Source: Thermoproteales archaeon (GTDB lineage: Archaea > Thermoproteota > Thermoprotei > Thermoproteales > Thermocladiaceae). From it: a stretch of 6,481 nt of DNA. The notes beneath the pieces are model-generated. The model had not been told where the DNA came from. It saw nothing but the letters and a program-made list of their open reading frames with translations, and ran no database searches. The stretch covers positions 1-6,481 of the forward strand of contig JAMOMD010000358.1 of NCBI GenBank assembly GCA_027068725.1. The letters are read 5' to 3'. Positions 1 through 5,649 of this stretch are shown here, piece by piece. Positions within the stretch are counted from its first letter, which is position 1. Each line of letters begins with the position of its first letter. The position numbers were made by a program, and so were the translations under genes.

Positions 1-464
1 TGCAAGTATACCCGTGTGCCTAGGCTTGTGTATAGTCTATACAGCATGCTCCATCCCTGTTTGAAGGATGCGTTCTGCTGCGATACTGCTATCAGGAATG
101 CTGTCCAGGGATCAGCAGCTCTGAGATGTATACCACGTATAGCATCAGCCAGCTTTAGCAGTGGGTCCTTCTTGCAGAGTTCATAAAATTCTGAGAGATC
201 TTCTGAAAGACCTAGGACATGTATCAGATGCTCATCTAGTATAGACTTTTCAATGTTTTTCCCTTCTTCGATAAAGTATTGCACACTTATTTTTGTATTA
301 ATTTGTTTACACACAGCAACGCATACAGGATCTCTACTTACGATAACCTTCACGTACTTGCCATCGTACTGCCAGCTGAAGCTATATGCTGCACCTGTTA
401 GGTCAAGTCTATAGTAAGGCTCGACTGGCTCAAGTATAGACTCGAACTTCTTTACTAATTTCAT
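1..464 (-). CDS. DNA glycosylase of the HhH-GPD (AlkA/OGG-like) superfamily, 5' part only
   Basis: The frame stays open from ATG at 464 to the window edge (154 codons, no stop), so the C-terminal part lies outside. The first ~85 residues look like the beta-rich N-terminal domain of AlkA/OGG proteins. After it comes a helical part with D-P-W-T-A-F at 118-123 and V-S-Q-Q-N at 127-131, which matches the 'DP...CSQNNN' region that opens the glycosylase fold in OGG1 and AlkA. In that family the enzyme excises oxidised or alkylated bases. The helix-hairpin-helix and catalytic Asp/Lys would lie beyond position 1, so substrate class cannot be judged. It follows the regulator gene by 15 nt and is in the same frame, so the two are probably co-transcribed. 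Only a weak GGT precedes the ATG; an out-of-frame ATG at 475 ends after four codons. Cysteines at 48, 52 and 97 have no assigned role. The family call rests on motif resemblance. Confidence 0.75.
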   Translation of the reverse strand, partial: MKLVKKFESILEPVEPYYRLDLTGAAYSFSWQYDGKYVKVIVSRDPVCVAVCKQINTKISVQYFIEEGKNIEKSILDEHLIHVLGLSEDLSEFYELCKKDPLLKLADAIRGIHLRAADPWTAFLIAVSQQNASFKQGWSMLYRLYTSLGTRVYL

Positions 465-479
465 GTAACTACCATGACG

Positions 480-968
480 TTACACGTCAAGCTCTTCAAC
501 ATCTTCAAAATCCTCAAGCTCCTCAACAAGCTCAGCTGCGGTCATCGCCATTAGAGGTATTGCTAGGACATCGCCAAGAAATGAGAGTAATGCAAGATCT
601 TCGATTAACCCAAGTGCCGCAAGTGCAGGAACATATTCCATGATTGGCTCGAGCTCTGCTCTCGCCTCTTCGTGACGCTTCTCTTCTACAAGTTTCTTAG
701 TCTTGGAAATCTTTTCAGAGACTTCTTTCCTAATCTCGTTACGCAGTTGCTCAAGAAGCTTCTTACCATCCTCTGTCAGCTCGTACTTGACCTTCTTGAC
801 TAGTTTGCCCTCGATCTTCTCTATTATGTAGCCACCATTCCTGAGCTCCTGAAGGGTTTCTTCGATCTTGTTCCGGTTGATGCCTGAGAGTCTCTTGCAT
901 ATGCAGGACTTCGTGTTACATCCCCTTGATATTGACTCAAGTATGAGGTATGCCATGTACTTATCCAT
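480..968 (-). CDS. Small winged-helix-like transcriptional regulator, 162 aa, family not recognised
   Basis: Residues 1-65 read as a winged helix: helix 3-15, a recognition-type segment around 30-45 (N-R-N-K-I-E-E-T-L-Q-E-L), then a wing with alternating charged strands at 48-64 that ends in Y-E-L-T-E-D-G-K, the usual wing/helix junction of MarR/PadR-like archaeal regulators. A charged, Lys/Glu-rich helix follows (66-107, likely coiled coil), then an Ala/Leu-rich stretch (112-148) and an acidic tail. Three cysteines (17, 22, 24; C-x4-C-x-C) lie just before the recognition helix and could bind metal or sense redox; this is inference. The ATG at 968 is chosen because GGAG at 978-975 lies 6 nt upstream and the TATA box predicts a transcript start near 981. 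A GTG at 983 (five residues longer) would be an alternative leaderless start. It shares a transcription unit with the glycosylase gene. DNA target unknown. Confidence 0.8.
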   Translation of the reverse strand: MDKYMAYLILESISRGCNTKSCICKRLSGINRNKIEETLQELRNGGYIIEKIEGKLVKKVKYELTEDGKKLLEQLRNEIRKEVSEKISKTKKLVEEKRHEEARAELEPIMEYVPALAALGLIEDLALLSFLGDVLAIPLMAMTAAELVEELEDFEDVEELDV

Positions 969-974
969 ACCTAT

Positions 975-978
975 CTCC
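975..978 (-). promoter_or_regulatory. Shine-Dalgarno GGAG of the regulator gene
   Basis: On the minus strand GGAG lies 6 nt before ATG 968 and would be within a short leader of about 13 nt. It decides the start in favour of 968 over the in-frame GTG at 983. Confidence 0.6.
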
Positions 979-1004
979 TTCACCTACATCACTAGCCGAG
1001 GAGC

Positions 1005-1011
1005 TATTTAA
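1005..1011 (-). promoter_or_regulatory. TATA box of the regulator-glycosylase unit
   Basis: The minus strand reads TTAAATA, centred at 1008. With the usual archaeal spacing of 26-27 nt the transcript would begin at about 981, just ahead of the GGAG site and ATG 968. The same heptamer is used in front of the sRNA gene further upstream. Confidence 0.6.
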
Positions 1012-1035
1012 GGAAAAGCGACGAAGAAGACAGAA
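1012..1035 (-). terminator. Possible pyrimidine-rich terminator of the C/D box sRNA
   Basis: Directly after the D box the minus strand becomes almost purely pyrimidine for about 24 nt, with TTCTGTCTTCTTCG and then CTTTTCC. Archaeal RNA polymerase terminates on T-rich tracts, so this is a plausible 3' end for the short RNA. No hairpin is seen, and the T runs are short (at most four). Confidence 0.3.
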
Positions 1036-1090
1036 TCAGCAAGGGGTGAAGTCATCAGTCTCTCAGACCGGAAACCTTGTCATCACGTCA
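1030..1090 (-). ncRNA. C/D box guide sRNA (archaeal sR-type 2'-O-methylation guide)
   Basis: All four boxes occur in order on the minus strand. C box GTGATGA is at 1086-1080. A 13-nt guide CAAGGTTTCCGGT follows (1079-1067), then D' box CTGA (1066-1063). A 4-nt spacer GAGA leads to C' box CTGATGA (1058-1052). A 12-nt guide CTTCACCCCTTG (1051-1040) leads to D box CTGA (1039-1036). Box sequences, guide lengths and the short D'-C' spacer fit archaeal C/D box sRNAs, which assemble with L7Ae, Nop5 and fibrillarin to direct ribose methylation at the nucleotide paired 5 nt upstream of D or D'. A TATA box at 1119-1113 predicts the 5' end near 1089-1090, 3-4 nt before the C box. No long terminal stem is visible, as is common for these RNAs. 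Targets would contain ACCGGAAACCTTG or CAAGGGGTGAAG; I could not assign them to rRNA or tRNA. The exact ends are inferred. Confidence 0.85.
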
Positions 1091-1112
1091 AGCCTCCTAG
1101 AGCCCTCTCTCG

Positions 1113-1119
1113 TATTTAA
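1113..1119 (-). promoter_or_regulatory. TATA box of the C/D box sRNA gene
   Basis: The minus strand reads TTAAATA centred at 1116, which is 26-27 nt from the predicted sRNA 5' end (1089-1090). The heptamer is identical to the regulator's box. Read on the plus strand the same bases (TATTTAA) could also serve a longer transcript of the downstream gene, but that gene has a closer box. Confidence 0.6.
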
Positions 1120-1156
1120 CCGTGTCTCTCTGCTCTCTTTATTTCGTGAATTAGTC

Positions 1157-1162
1157 TTATAT
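1157..1162 (+). promoter_or_regulatory. TATA box of the 223-aa secreted-protein gene
   Basis: TTATAT is centred 26-27 nt before ATG 1186, the distance expected for a leaderless archaeal mRNA. No Shine-Dalgarno sequence precedes the ATG (the upstream bases are GTGCACGC), which agrees with leaderless translation. Confidence 0.6.
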
Positions 1163-1185
1163 CAACAACTTCAGGATGTGCACGC

Positions 1186-1857
1186 ATGAGAAGACTAGCA
1201 ATTGCGCTTGCTATCGTTCTTGGAGTTGTAGCTTGTGCTATTGCACTGACCTATCTTCACTCGGGTACAGCAGCACCTCTGCTAGGACATGGAGAGAAAG
1301 AGACCCACATCTACATCATATCAGCACTCGCAAGCGAGCCAATGTCTCTTCTATACAACGTATCACTAGTTACTAATAGTAGTATAACACATGGACTACT
1401 ATTCTTCGAAAGTTCTGGAACAGGAAAGTATCTGCTACTATTCATGTATGGCACAAATGCATACGCAACAATTGTATTGAAAAATGGAACTACATACACT
1501 GTGTGCAAACTATTCATGATAGTGCAGAATAATAAGACAAAAGTTGCAAAAATAATATCAAAACAGATACTAAACAACCCAGTCAAAGCACTACTAAGTA
1601 TGAGACTTGGCAATGTTACACTATACGAAATATTCTCTCTGCAGGCAAGGTACCATATGATAAACTCAACAATAACATTTGAAAACTACAACGTACTAAT
1701 ACACAGCGTTGATTATGGAGGAGTTCTAGTACCTTATAAGATAGCTGTGAAAGGTAGGAATGAAATTCTTAATATGACACTAGTAAAGTTCTACAAGATG
1801 TTTAACGGGGTTGTAATGAACAACCTAGAGAGCTTATGTACGGGTGCTTCCAGGTGA
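1186..1857 (+). CDS. Secreted or membrane-anchored protein of unknown function, 223 aa
   Basis: Two arginines and a hydrophobic segment (residues 4-24) form a signal peptide or N-terminal anchor. V-V-A-C at 14-17 resembles a lipobox, but the residues after Cys17 remain hydrophobic, so lipidation is doubtful. The rest alternates short polar and hydrophobic runs, as in an all-beta domain, and carries seven N-X-S/T sequons (58, 64, 100, 116, 143, 160, 196), supporting an extracytoplasmic location. Cys107 and Cys218 could form a disulfide. Some phrases, such as G-L-L-F-F-E around 70, T-I-V-L-K-N-G at 95-101 and G-G-V-L-V-P-Y-K-I at 178-186, recall LolA/MucB-like beta sheets, but this is only a weak resemblance. 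It starts leaderless at 1186 and converges on the ABC ATPase gene, overlapping its end by 24 bp. It may be linked with the neighbouring transporter; nothing in the sequence proves that. Confidence 0.75.
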   Translation: MRRLAIALAIVLGVVACAIALTYLHSGTAAPLLGHGEKETHIYIISALASEPMSLLYNVSLVTNSSITHGLLFFESSGTGKYLLLFMYGTNAYATIVLKNGTTYTVCKLFMIVQNNKTKVAKIISKQILNNPVKALLSMRLGNVTLYEIFSLQARYHMINSTITFENYNVLIHSVDYGGVLVPYKIAVKGRNEILNMTLVKFYKMFNGVVMNNLESLCTGASR

Positions 1858-2580
1858 TATTACACTACTGAGCTCTTTAACAAGTAGATCTATCTCATCT
1901 TTCTGGTATGTTCTAACTATTCTACCACTTCTTATTCTTGTAACTCTGTCACAGTATGGTAATAGTTCTATGTTATGTGTTGCTAGGACTATTGTTATAC
2001 CATAATCTCTGTTAAGTCTAGTAAATATGTCCATGACCTTCTTCGCAGACTCGACATCTAGGTTACCTGTTGGCTCATCAGCAAGCAGTAGTTTTGGACG
2101 TGTCACTATTGCTCGAGCAATAGCTACACGCTGCATCTCTCCTCCACTCAGCTGTGTTGGTCTCATGTACGCCTTGTGTCCTAGCCCAACAGCTTCAAGT
2201 GCTTCAAGTGCAAGTCTTCTTCTTTCTTTTGCAGGAACTCCCTTAGCAATTAGCGGAAGTTCAACGTTTTCTACAACTGTTAATCTTGGAATAAGGTAGA
2301 AGTGCTGAAACACGAATCCAATTAGGTCACGTCTGATCTTTGCAAGCTGTGTCTCACTCATGTTAGTTATGTCTATTCCATATATAACTACGCGTCCTCG
2401 CGTTGGCTTCTCCATCCCGCCCATGATGCTTAGAAGCGTAGATTTTCCGCTTCCTGACGGTCCAATTATGCAGTGGAACTCTCTATCTTCTATGCAGAGG
2501 CTGACGTCGGATAGTGCAACAACCTCGGTCTCTCCTAGCTTATATATCTTCCACACGTGCTCGAGCAGTACTGCACTCAT
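1834..2580 (-). CDS. ABC transporter ATP-binding protein, MacB/LolD type, 248 aa
   Basis: All nucleotide-binding motifs are intact: Walker A G-P-S-G-S-G-K-S-T (40-48), Q-loop Gln92 in V-F-Q-H-F, signature L-S-G-G-E-M-Q-R (144-151), Walker B L-L-L-A-D-E-P (164-170), D-loop G-N-L-D (172-175) and H-loop His202 in A-T-H-N (Asn where the family usually has Asp). Length, the Y-K-L-G-E-T-E-V-V-A-L-S-D-V start and the P-T-G-N-L-D motif are typical of the LolD/MacB subfamily, which powers FtsX-like permeases by a transmembrane mechanical stroke instead of carrying substrate through a channel. It acts at the cytoplasmic face of the membrane. The start at 2580 is set by the ATGA overlap with the preceding gene and by GGAG at 2590-2587; a longer frame from ATG 2631 would run inside that gene. 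The likely partner is the permease at 4477, on the opposite strand. Confidence 0.95.
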   Translation of the reverse strand: MSAVLLEHVWKIYKLGETEVVALSDVSLCIEDREFHCIIGPSGSGKSTLLSIMGGMEKPTRGRVVIYGIDITNMSETQLAKIRRDLIGFVFQHFYLIPRLTVVENVELPLIAKGVPAKERRRLALEALEAVGLGHKAYMRPTQLSGGEMQRVAIARAIVTRPKLLLADEPTGNLDVESAKKVMDIFTRLNRDYGITIVLATHNIELLPYCDRVTRIRSGRIVRTYQKDEIDLLVKELSSVISPGSTRT

Positions 2581-4439
2581 GATCTTCTCCTGAGCACGTA
2601 CACTACTGTTCCAAGTATAGGTAATGCACATGCGATAGCTATGACTAGCATAGGTGTGGCTGATAGCTTAGGCATGCTCATTCTGCTTGTTGTAGTTACT
2701 GTTGTTGACATTATCTTAACGTGAACAGTCTTGACGAGTCTGTGCTCGCGACCGTACTCGTCTAGGTAAGTCACAACTATCTTACATGTGCCTACTCCAG
2801 GCTCTGTTGCATTCAGTGTGAATGATGCGACTGTCTGCGACTGTGGTGATAACATGCTCGTGAACATGTATGGTGTTGACACAGTAGTGAAGTGCATGTC
2901 GGGTACTATGGTTACATTAACGTTGTACGCAGGTGCAGTGCCAATGTTAGATATCTGCACAGATATGACTACAGCTTCGCCAACCTTGACTATCTTTGGT
3001 GCAATCGTGATCTGAGTAATCGCTAGCAGTGGCGATGTGAGTACCTGAAAGGCAAAGGTCCCACTCTGTGTCAGATATCCGAACAGACCTGTCCAGTACG
3101 TTAACTCGTACACTATCTTCACGACAGGGACTGTGAGCACTCTTGGCACAGCAAGCAGGATCCTAATCGTCTTGCAGGATCGTGGAGGAACGTTTCCAAT
3201 GTATAGTGATGTGTTGTTCAGGTACATTGCTGGCTGTGCCGATAATACGTTCAGGGTAAGGTTCTGTACAGGAAACATGTTTGGATTACATATCCTGAGG
3301 TAGACAGTGTTCGTAGAGGAGGCATTGAGTACAAGTGTCTCAGGCACTACCTGTATAGGAGATGATGATAGAACTCCCAGATATGTCGTGTATGTAACGT
3401 TTCTAGCACCAAGCTTCTCCTCGAAGTAGGTCACGTACACTTTCACAAGCACAGACCCAGACTGCGCGTACGTGTATGGTGCATGACTTGTGGACATGAC
3501 TGTTACTGATAGAGGAACCTCTATGCAGTGCCCAGATTTCAGGCTCTGTGCCGATATCGAGATTGGCTGTGATCTGTTTACTGTGAGAGATACACCTTCA
3601 GGAACTATCATAAGAGTTACATGAACATTATACGCCGTGCCATTGCCAACATTGCATACTGCTATCCGTAGGTTATTGTTCTTGCCCACTATCAGCATGT
3701 GAGGAGTGACGTTTACCTTAATGTCAGGACTTGATAGCACTGATAATGTTGTTAGAATAGTCTGATGATCGGGAACTGTACGAATTTCTTCTCCAGGCAC
3801 AATTATGCCATTCATAACTACCTGAGCCTTGTAGACTTTTGACCACGATAGTGTGATTGATAATATGTGTGAACCACAAGTGTACACTCTCACTAGAGCA
3901 ACTGTGCAGATCGTTGTGTAGGGCTCAACTAGGAGTATTTTCGAAGGTGTTACTGTGAGTATTTTACCATCTGTTATTCCTAGAGTTATTTTCGTGTTAT
4001 AGAGTATGTAGGGGGAATTATGTAGTAAACATATTTTCAGTATAAGTGTGCCATTGCATTTATTTGGATATTGTAGTATTTGCAGAATAGTTAGTAAGAA
4101 CTGTTTGTTACTGTATGGTACTGATGGAAGGTTGTAAGTTACGGAGCTCGTAGATGATGTGCTAGTCGTGTGTGGGTAATATGTGTAGGGTAGACTACTG
4201 TTTGTTGGTGTTGTTGTATAGTAAGGAGAGGAGTATGGGTAATACGGGTAGGTTGGCTGAACCTGTGGGTATAGGTAGCTTGCAAGTTTTGATAGTAGGT
4301 ATCTCTTCAATAAGTCGAGTATCGATACTTGTGCCATTACGTGTGGTGTGAATAATATCGTAAGTAGAATCGAGACTAATACAAATGTTGTCAGTACAAG
4401 TCTTGCTCGATTGAATGCCACAGAGCTGTCTACAGACAT
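2577..4439 (-). CDS. Large membrane-anchored surface protein with CARDB/Ig-like beta domains, ABC transporter partner, 620 aa
   Basis: A signal peptide or anchor spans residues ~14-36 (ends V-M-A-Q). Then comes a Pro/Tyr/Ser/Thr-rich linker (~56-110) and about four beta domains (~115-205, 240-357, 361-468, 475-577). At least the last three repeat a common plan: a strand such as L-R-I-A-V-C-N-V-G-N-G-T-A-Y-N-V (257-272) or V-Q-I-S-N-I-G-T-A-P-A-Y-N-V (494-507) early, and V-T-Y-x-(D/E)-E near the end, as in CARDB/NEW3-type and COG1361 (S-layer-like) archaeal proteins. A TM helix (~596-616) followed by R-R-R-S anchors the C-terminus, so most of the chain lies outside the cell. Twelve N-X-S/T sequons fit a glycosylated surface protein. 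It is coupled to the ATPase gene by ATGA, so it is probably an integral part of the exporter. ATG 4439 is the longest start; GTG 4421 fits the TATA box better and still leaves a good signal peptide. Confidence 0.8.
   Translation of the reverse strand: MSVDSSVAFNRARLVLTTFVLVSILLTILFTPHVMAQVSILDLLKRYLLSKLASYLYPQVQPTYPYYPYSSPYYTTTPTNSSLPYTYYPHTTSTSSTSSVTYNLPSVPYSNKQFLLTILQILQYPNKCNGTLILKICLLHNSPYILYNTKITLGITDGKILTVTPSKILLVEPYTTICTVALVRVYTCGSHILSITLSWSKVYKAQVVMNGIIVPGEEIRTVPDHQTILTTLSVLSSPDIKVNVTPHMLIVGKNNNLRIAVCNVGNGTAYNVHVTLMIVPEGVSLTVNRSQPISISAQSLKSGHCIEVPLSVTVMSTSHAPYTYAQSGSVLVKVYVTYFEEKLGARNVTYTTYLGVLSSSPIQVVPETLVLNASSTNTVYLRICNPNMFPVQNLTLNVLSAQPAMYLNNTSLYIGNVPPRSCKTIRILLAVPRVLTVPVVKIVYELTYWTGLFGYLTQSGTFAFQVLTSPLLAITQITIAPKIVKVGEAVVISVQISNIGTAPAYNVNVTIVPDMHFTTVSTPYMFTSMLSPQSQTVASFTLNATEPGVGTCKIVVTYLDEYGREHRLVKTVHVKIMSTTVTTTSRMSMPKLSATPMLVIAIACALPILGTVVYVLRRRS
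2587..2590 (-). promoter_or_regulatory. Shine-Dalgarno GGAG of the ATPase gene, inside the upstream gene
   Basis: GGAG on the minus strand lies 6 nt before ATG 2580 and within the last codons of the surface-protein gene, whose TGA overlaps the ATG (ATGA). This is a coupled internal start, in contrast to the leaderless first genes of the window. Confidence 0.7.
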
Positions 4440-4442
4440 GTT

Positions 4443-4451
4443 AATTTATAT
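4443..4451. promoter_or_regulatory. Shared divergent TATA element between surface protein and permease
   Basis: The gap between the two divergent genes is only 37 bp and holds one AT-rich core. It reads TTTATAT on the plus strand (4445-4451) and ATATAAATT on the minus strand, centred near 4448. ATG 4477 lies 29 nt away on one side, and GTG 4421 lies 27 nt away on the other. Neither start has a Shine-Dalgarno sequence. No TATA-like sequence sits where ATG 4439 would need one (about 4465). Confidence 0.5.
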
Positions 4452-4476
4452 GTTTCCATGACACAACTAGCCGGAA

Positions 4477-5649
4477 ATGAGGATTGTAGATTATGTTAAG
4501 CTTGCGTGGAGATCCATATGGGAGAGGAAGGGTAGGACTATTGGAACAATAGTTGGCATAATTATTGCAATACTAGCTCTTGGAACAGCAATGGGTGTTG
4601 GAAATGGTTTTCAACAGTTCTTTGTTAAGAATTTTGCATCAATATTTGGTGTAAACATAGTCTATGTCATACCAGCGCGACATCCTCTGACTGATGCTGA
4701 TATAAGAATGATGGAGTCTCTACCCTATGTACAACAGGTAGTTCCTGTTGCAATAACTCAGGGAGTGCTCTACGTGCTTGGTAAGCCCATGATGGTAAGC
4801 ATCATAGCGATATCGCCACGGTACTTGCCTAGGATATTTGGCACCACAAGCATTAAGAACATAATACTTCAGGGACAGCCTGTCCTGACTAGCGGCACAG
4901 CGCTTGTCGGGTACTATGTAGCATTTACGAGAACGGGACAGCAGATAATATTCCCAGGCCAGAGAATAAGCATCGAGACAAGGAAAGGAACATACGTAAC
5001 GCTCACGGTCTCTGGCGTGCTTGTTCCAGCACATGTTATTGCTTATGTGAATCCCAACATTGCAATATTTGTTGATTATAACACATATTTTAGCCTATTC
5101 TCAAATAAGCGAGAGTACGATTTTGCCGCAGTATATGTCTACCCATTAAACAAGGTTGACTATGTTTCAAAACTTCTAAAGAAACTATTTCCTGAATATG
5201 AGATATTTAATCCAAGAGCAATGCTTCAGTCATTCGAGAACTTCATCATTGCTCTTCAGATGTTTCTAGCATTCATCTCAGGTATAGGCATGATGATCGT
5301 TGGATTATGGATGTTCGATACTATGACAATAAGCGTCGTTCAGAGAACAAGAGAGATAGGAGTATTGAAAGCTGTAGGATTCTCAAATAGGCAGATATTC
5401 CTGCTCGTACTCTCGGAAGCTATAGTAATATCACTGATAGGCATAGTGGCAGGCGACGCCATCCTGATACCGGCATCATCCTTTGTCAAACTTAGCTTTG
5501 GCCCTGGCGTTGCTGTTCCAGCAATAATAACTCCCAGAACTATAGTGCTCGTGTCACTTCTGCCACTTGTAGTCAACATAATTGCCACACTTGCACCTGC
5601 ATATAGAGCGTCTAGAATATCGCCACTTCAGGCACTTAGAACTGAGTAG
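4477..5649 (+). CDS. ABC transporter permease, MacB/FtsX type, 390 aa
   Basis: The topology is that of type VII ABC permeases: a short cytoplasmic N-terminus (W-R-S-I-W-E-R-K-G-R-T, 11-21), TM1 (~22-41), a large extracytoplasmic domain (~42-255) of MacB periplasmic-core type, then TM2 (~257-282), TM3 (~308-335) and TM4 (~353-374). The loop between TM2 and TM3 has the hallmark R-T-R-E-I-G-V-L-K-A-V-G-F-S-N-R-Q-I (290-307) that contacts the ATPase. The C-terminus ends P-A-Y-R-A-S-R-I-S-P-L-Q-A-L-R (374-388), also a family signature. In this family ATP hydrolysis drives movement of the outer domain to push substrate away from the membrane. A TAG in frame at 4468 rules out a longer start, and the lack of a Shine-Dalgarno sequence suggests a leaderless mRNA. 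The gene diverges from its ATPase and surface partner, and its end overlaps the convergent MFS gene by 14 bp. Substrate unknown. Confidence 0.93.
   Translation: MRIVDYVKLAWRSIWERKGRTIGTIVGIIIAILALGTAMGVGNGFQQFFVKNFASIFGVNIVYVIPARHPLTDADIRMMESLPYVQQVVPVAITQGVLYVLGKPMMVSIIAISPRYLPRIFGTTSIKNIILQGQPVLTSGTALVGYYVAFTRTGQQIIFPGQRISIETRKGTYVTLTVSGVLVPAHVIAYVNPNIAIFVDYNTYFSLFSNKREYDFAAVYVYPLNKVDYVSKLLKKLFPEYEIFNPRAMLQSFENFIIALQMFLAFISGIGMMIVGLWMFDTMTISVVQRTREIGVLKAVGFSNRQIFLLVLSEAIVISLIGIVAGDAILIPASSFVKLSFGPGVAVPAIITPRTIVLVSLLPLVVNIIATLAPAYRASRISPLQALRTE

Noticed and set aside
465..475. Tiny ORF ATG-GTA-GTT-ACA-TGA overlapping the glycosylase start as a possible upstream ORF.
   Set aside because: Four codons without a ribosome binding site arise easily by chance, and the glycosylase start is already just downstream of a translated gene.
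950..1376. Plus-strand frames of 66-79 codons covering the intergenic region and the start of the secreted-protein gene.
   Set aside because: They overlap the sRNA, promoters and a well-supported gene in another frame, and their composition is not protein-like (Ser/Cys/Arg rich, no recognisable motif).
2581..2631. Longer ATPase start at ATG 2631, adding 17 residues.
   Set aside because: The extension lies inside the surface-protein gene. The ATGA overlap, the GGAG site and the family's usual N-terminus all support 2580.
5226..5249. Second C/D-like pattern on the minus strand: ATGATGA (5249-5243), 13 nt, then CTGA (5229-5226).
   Set aside because: There is no C' box or second CTGA at the right distance, no TATA box, and it lies antisense within the conserved permease coding region. 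One box pair alone is expected by chance.
5340..5588. Minus-strand 82-codon frame inside the permease gene.
   Set aside because: It is a shadow of the strongly conserved permease C-terminal region and shows no domain or start signal of its own.
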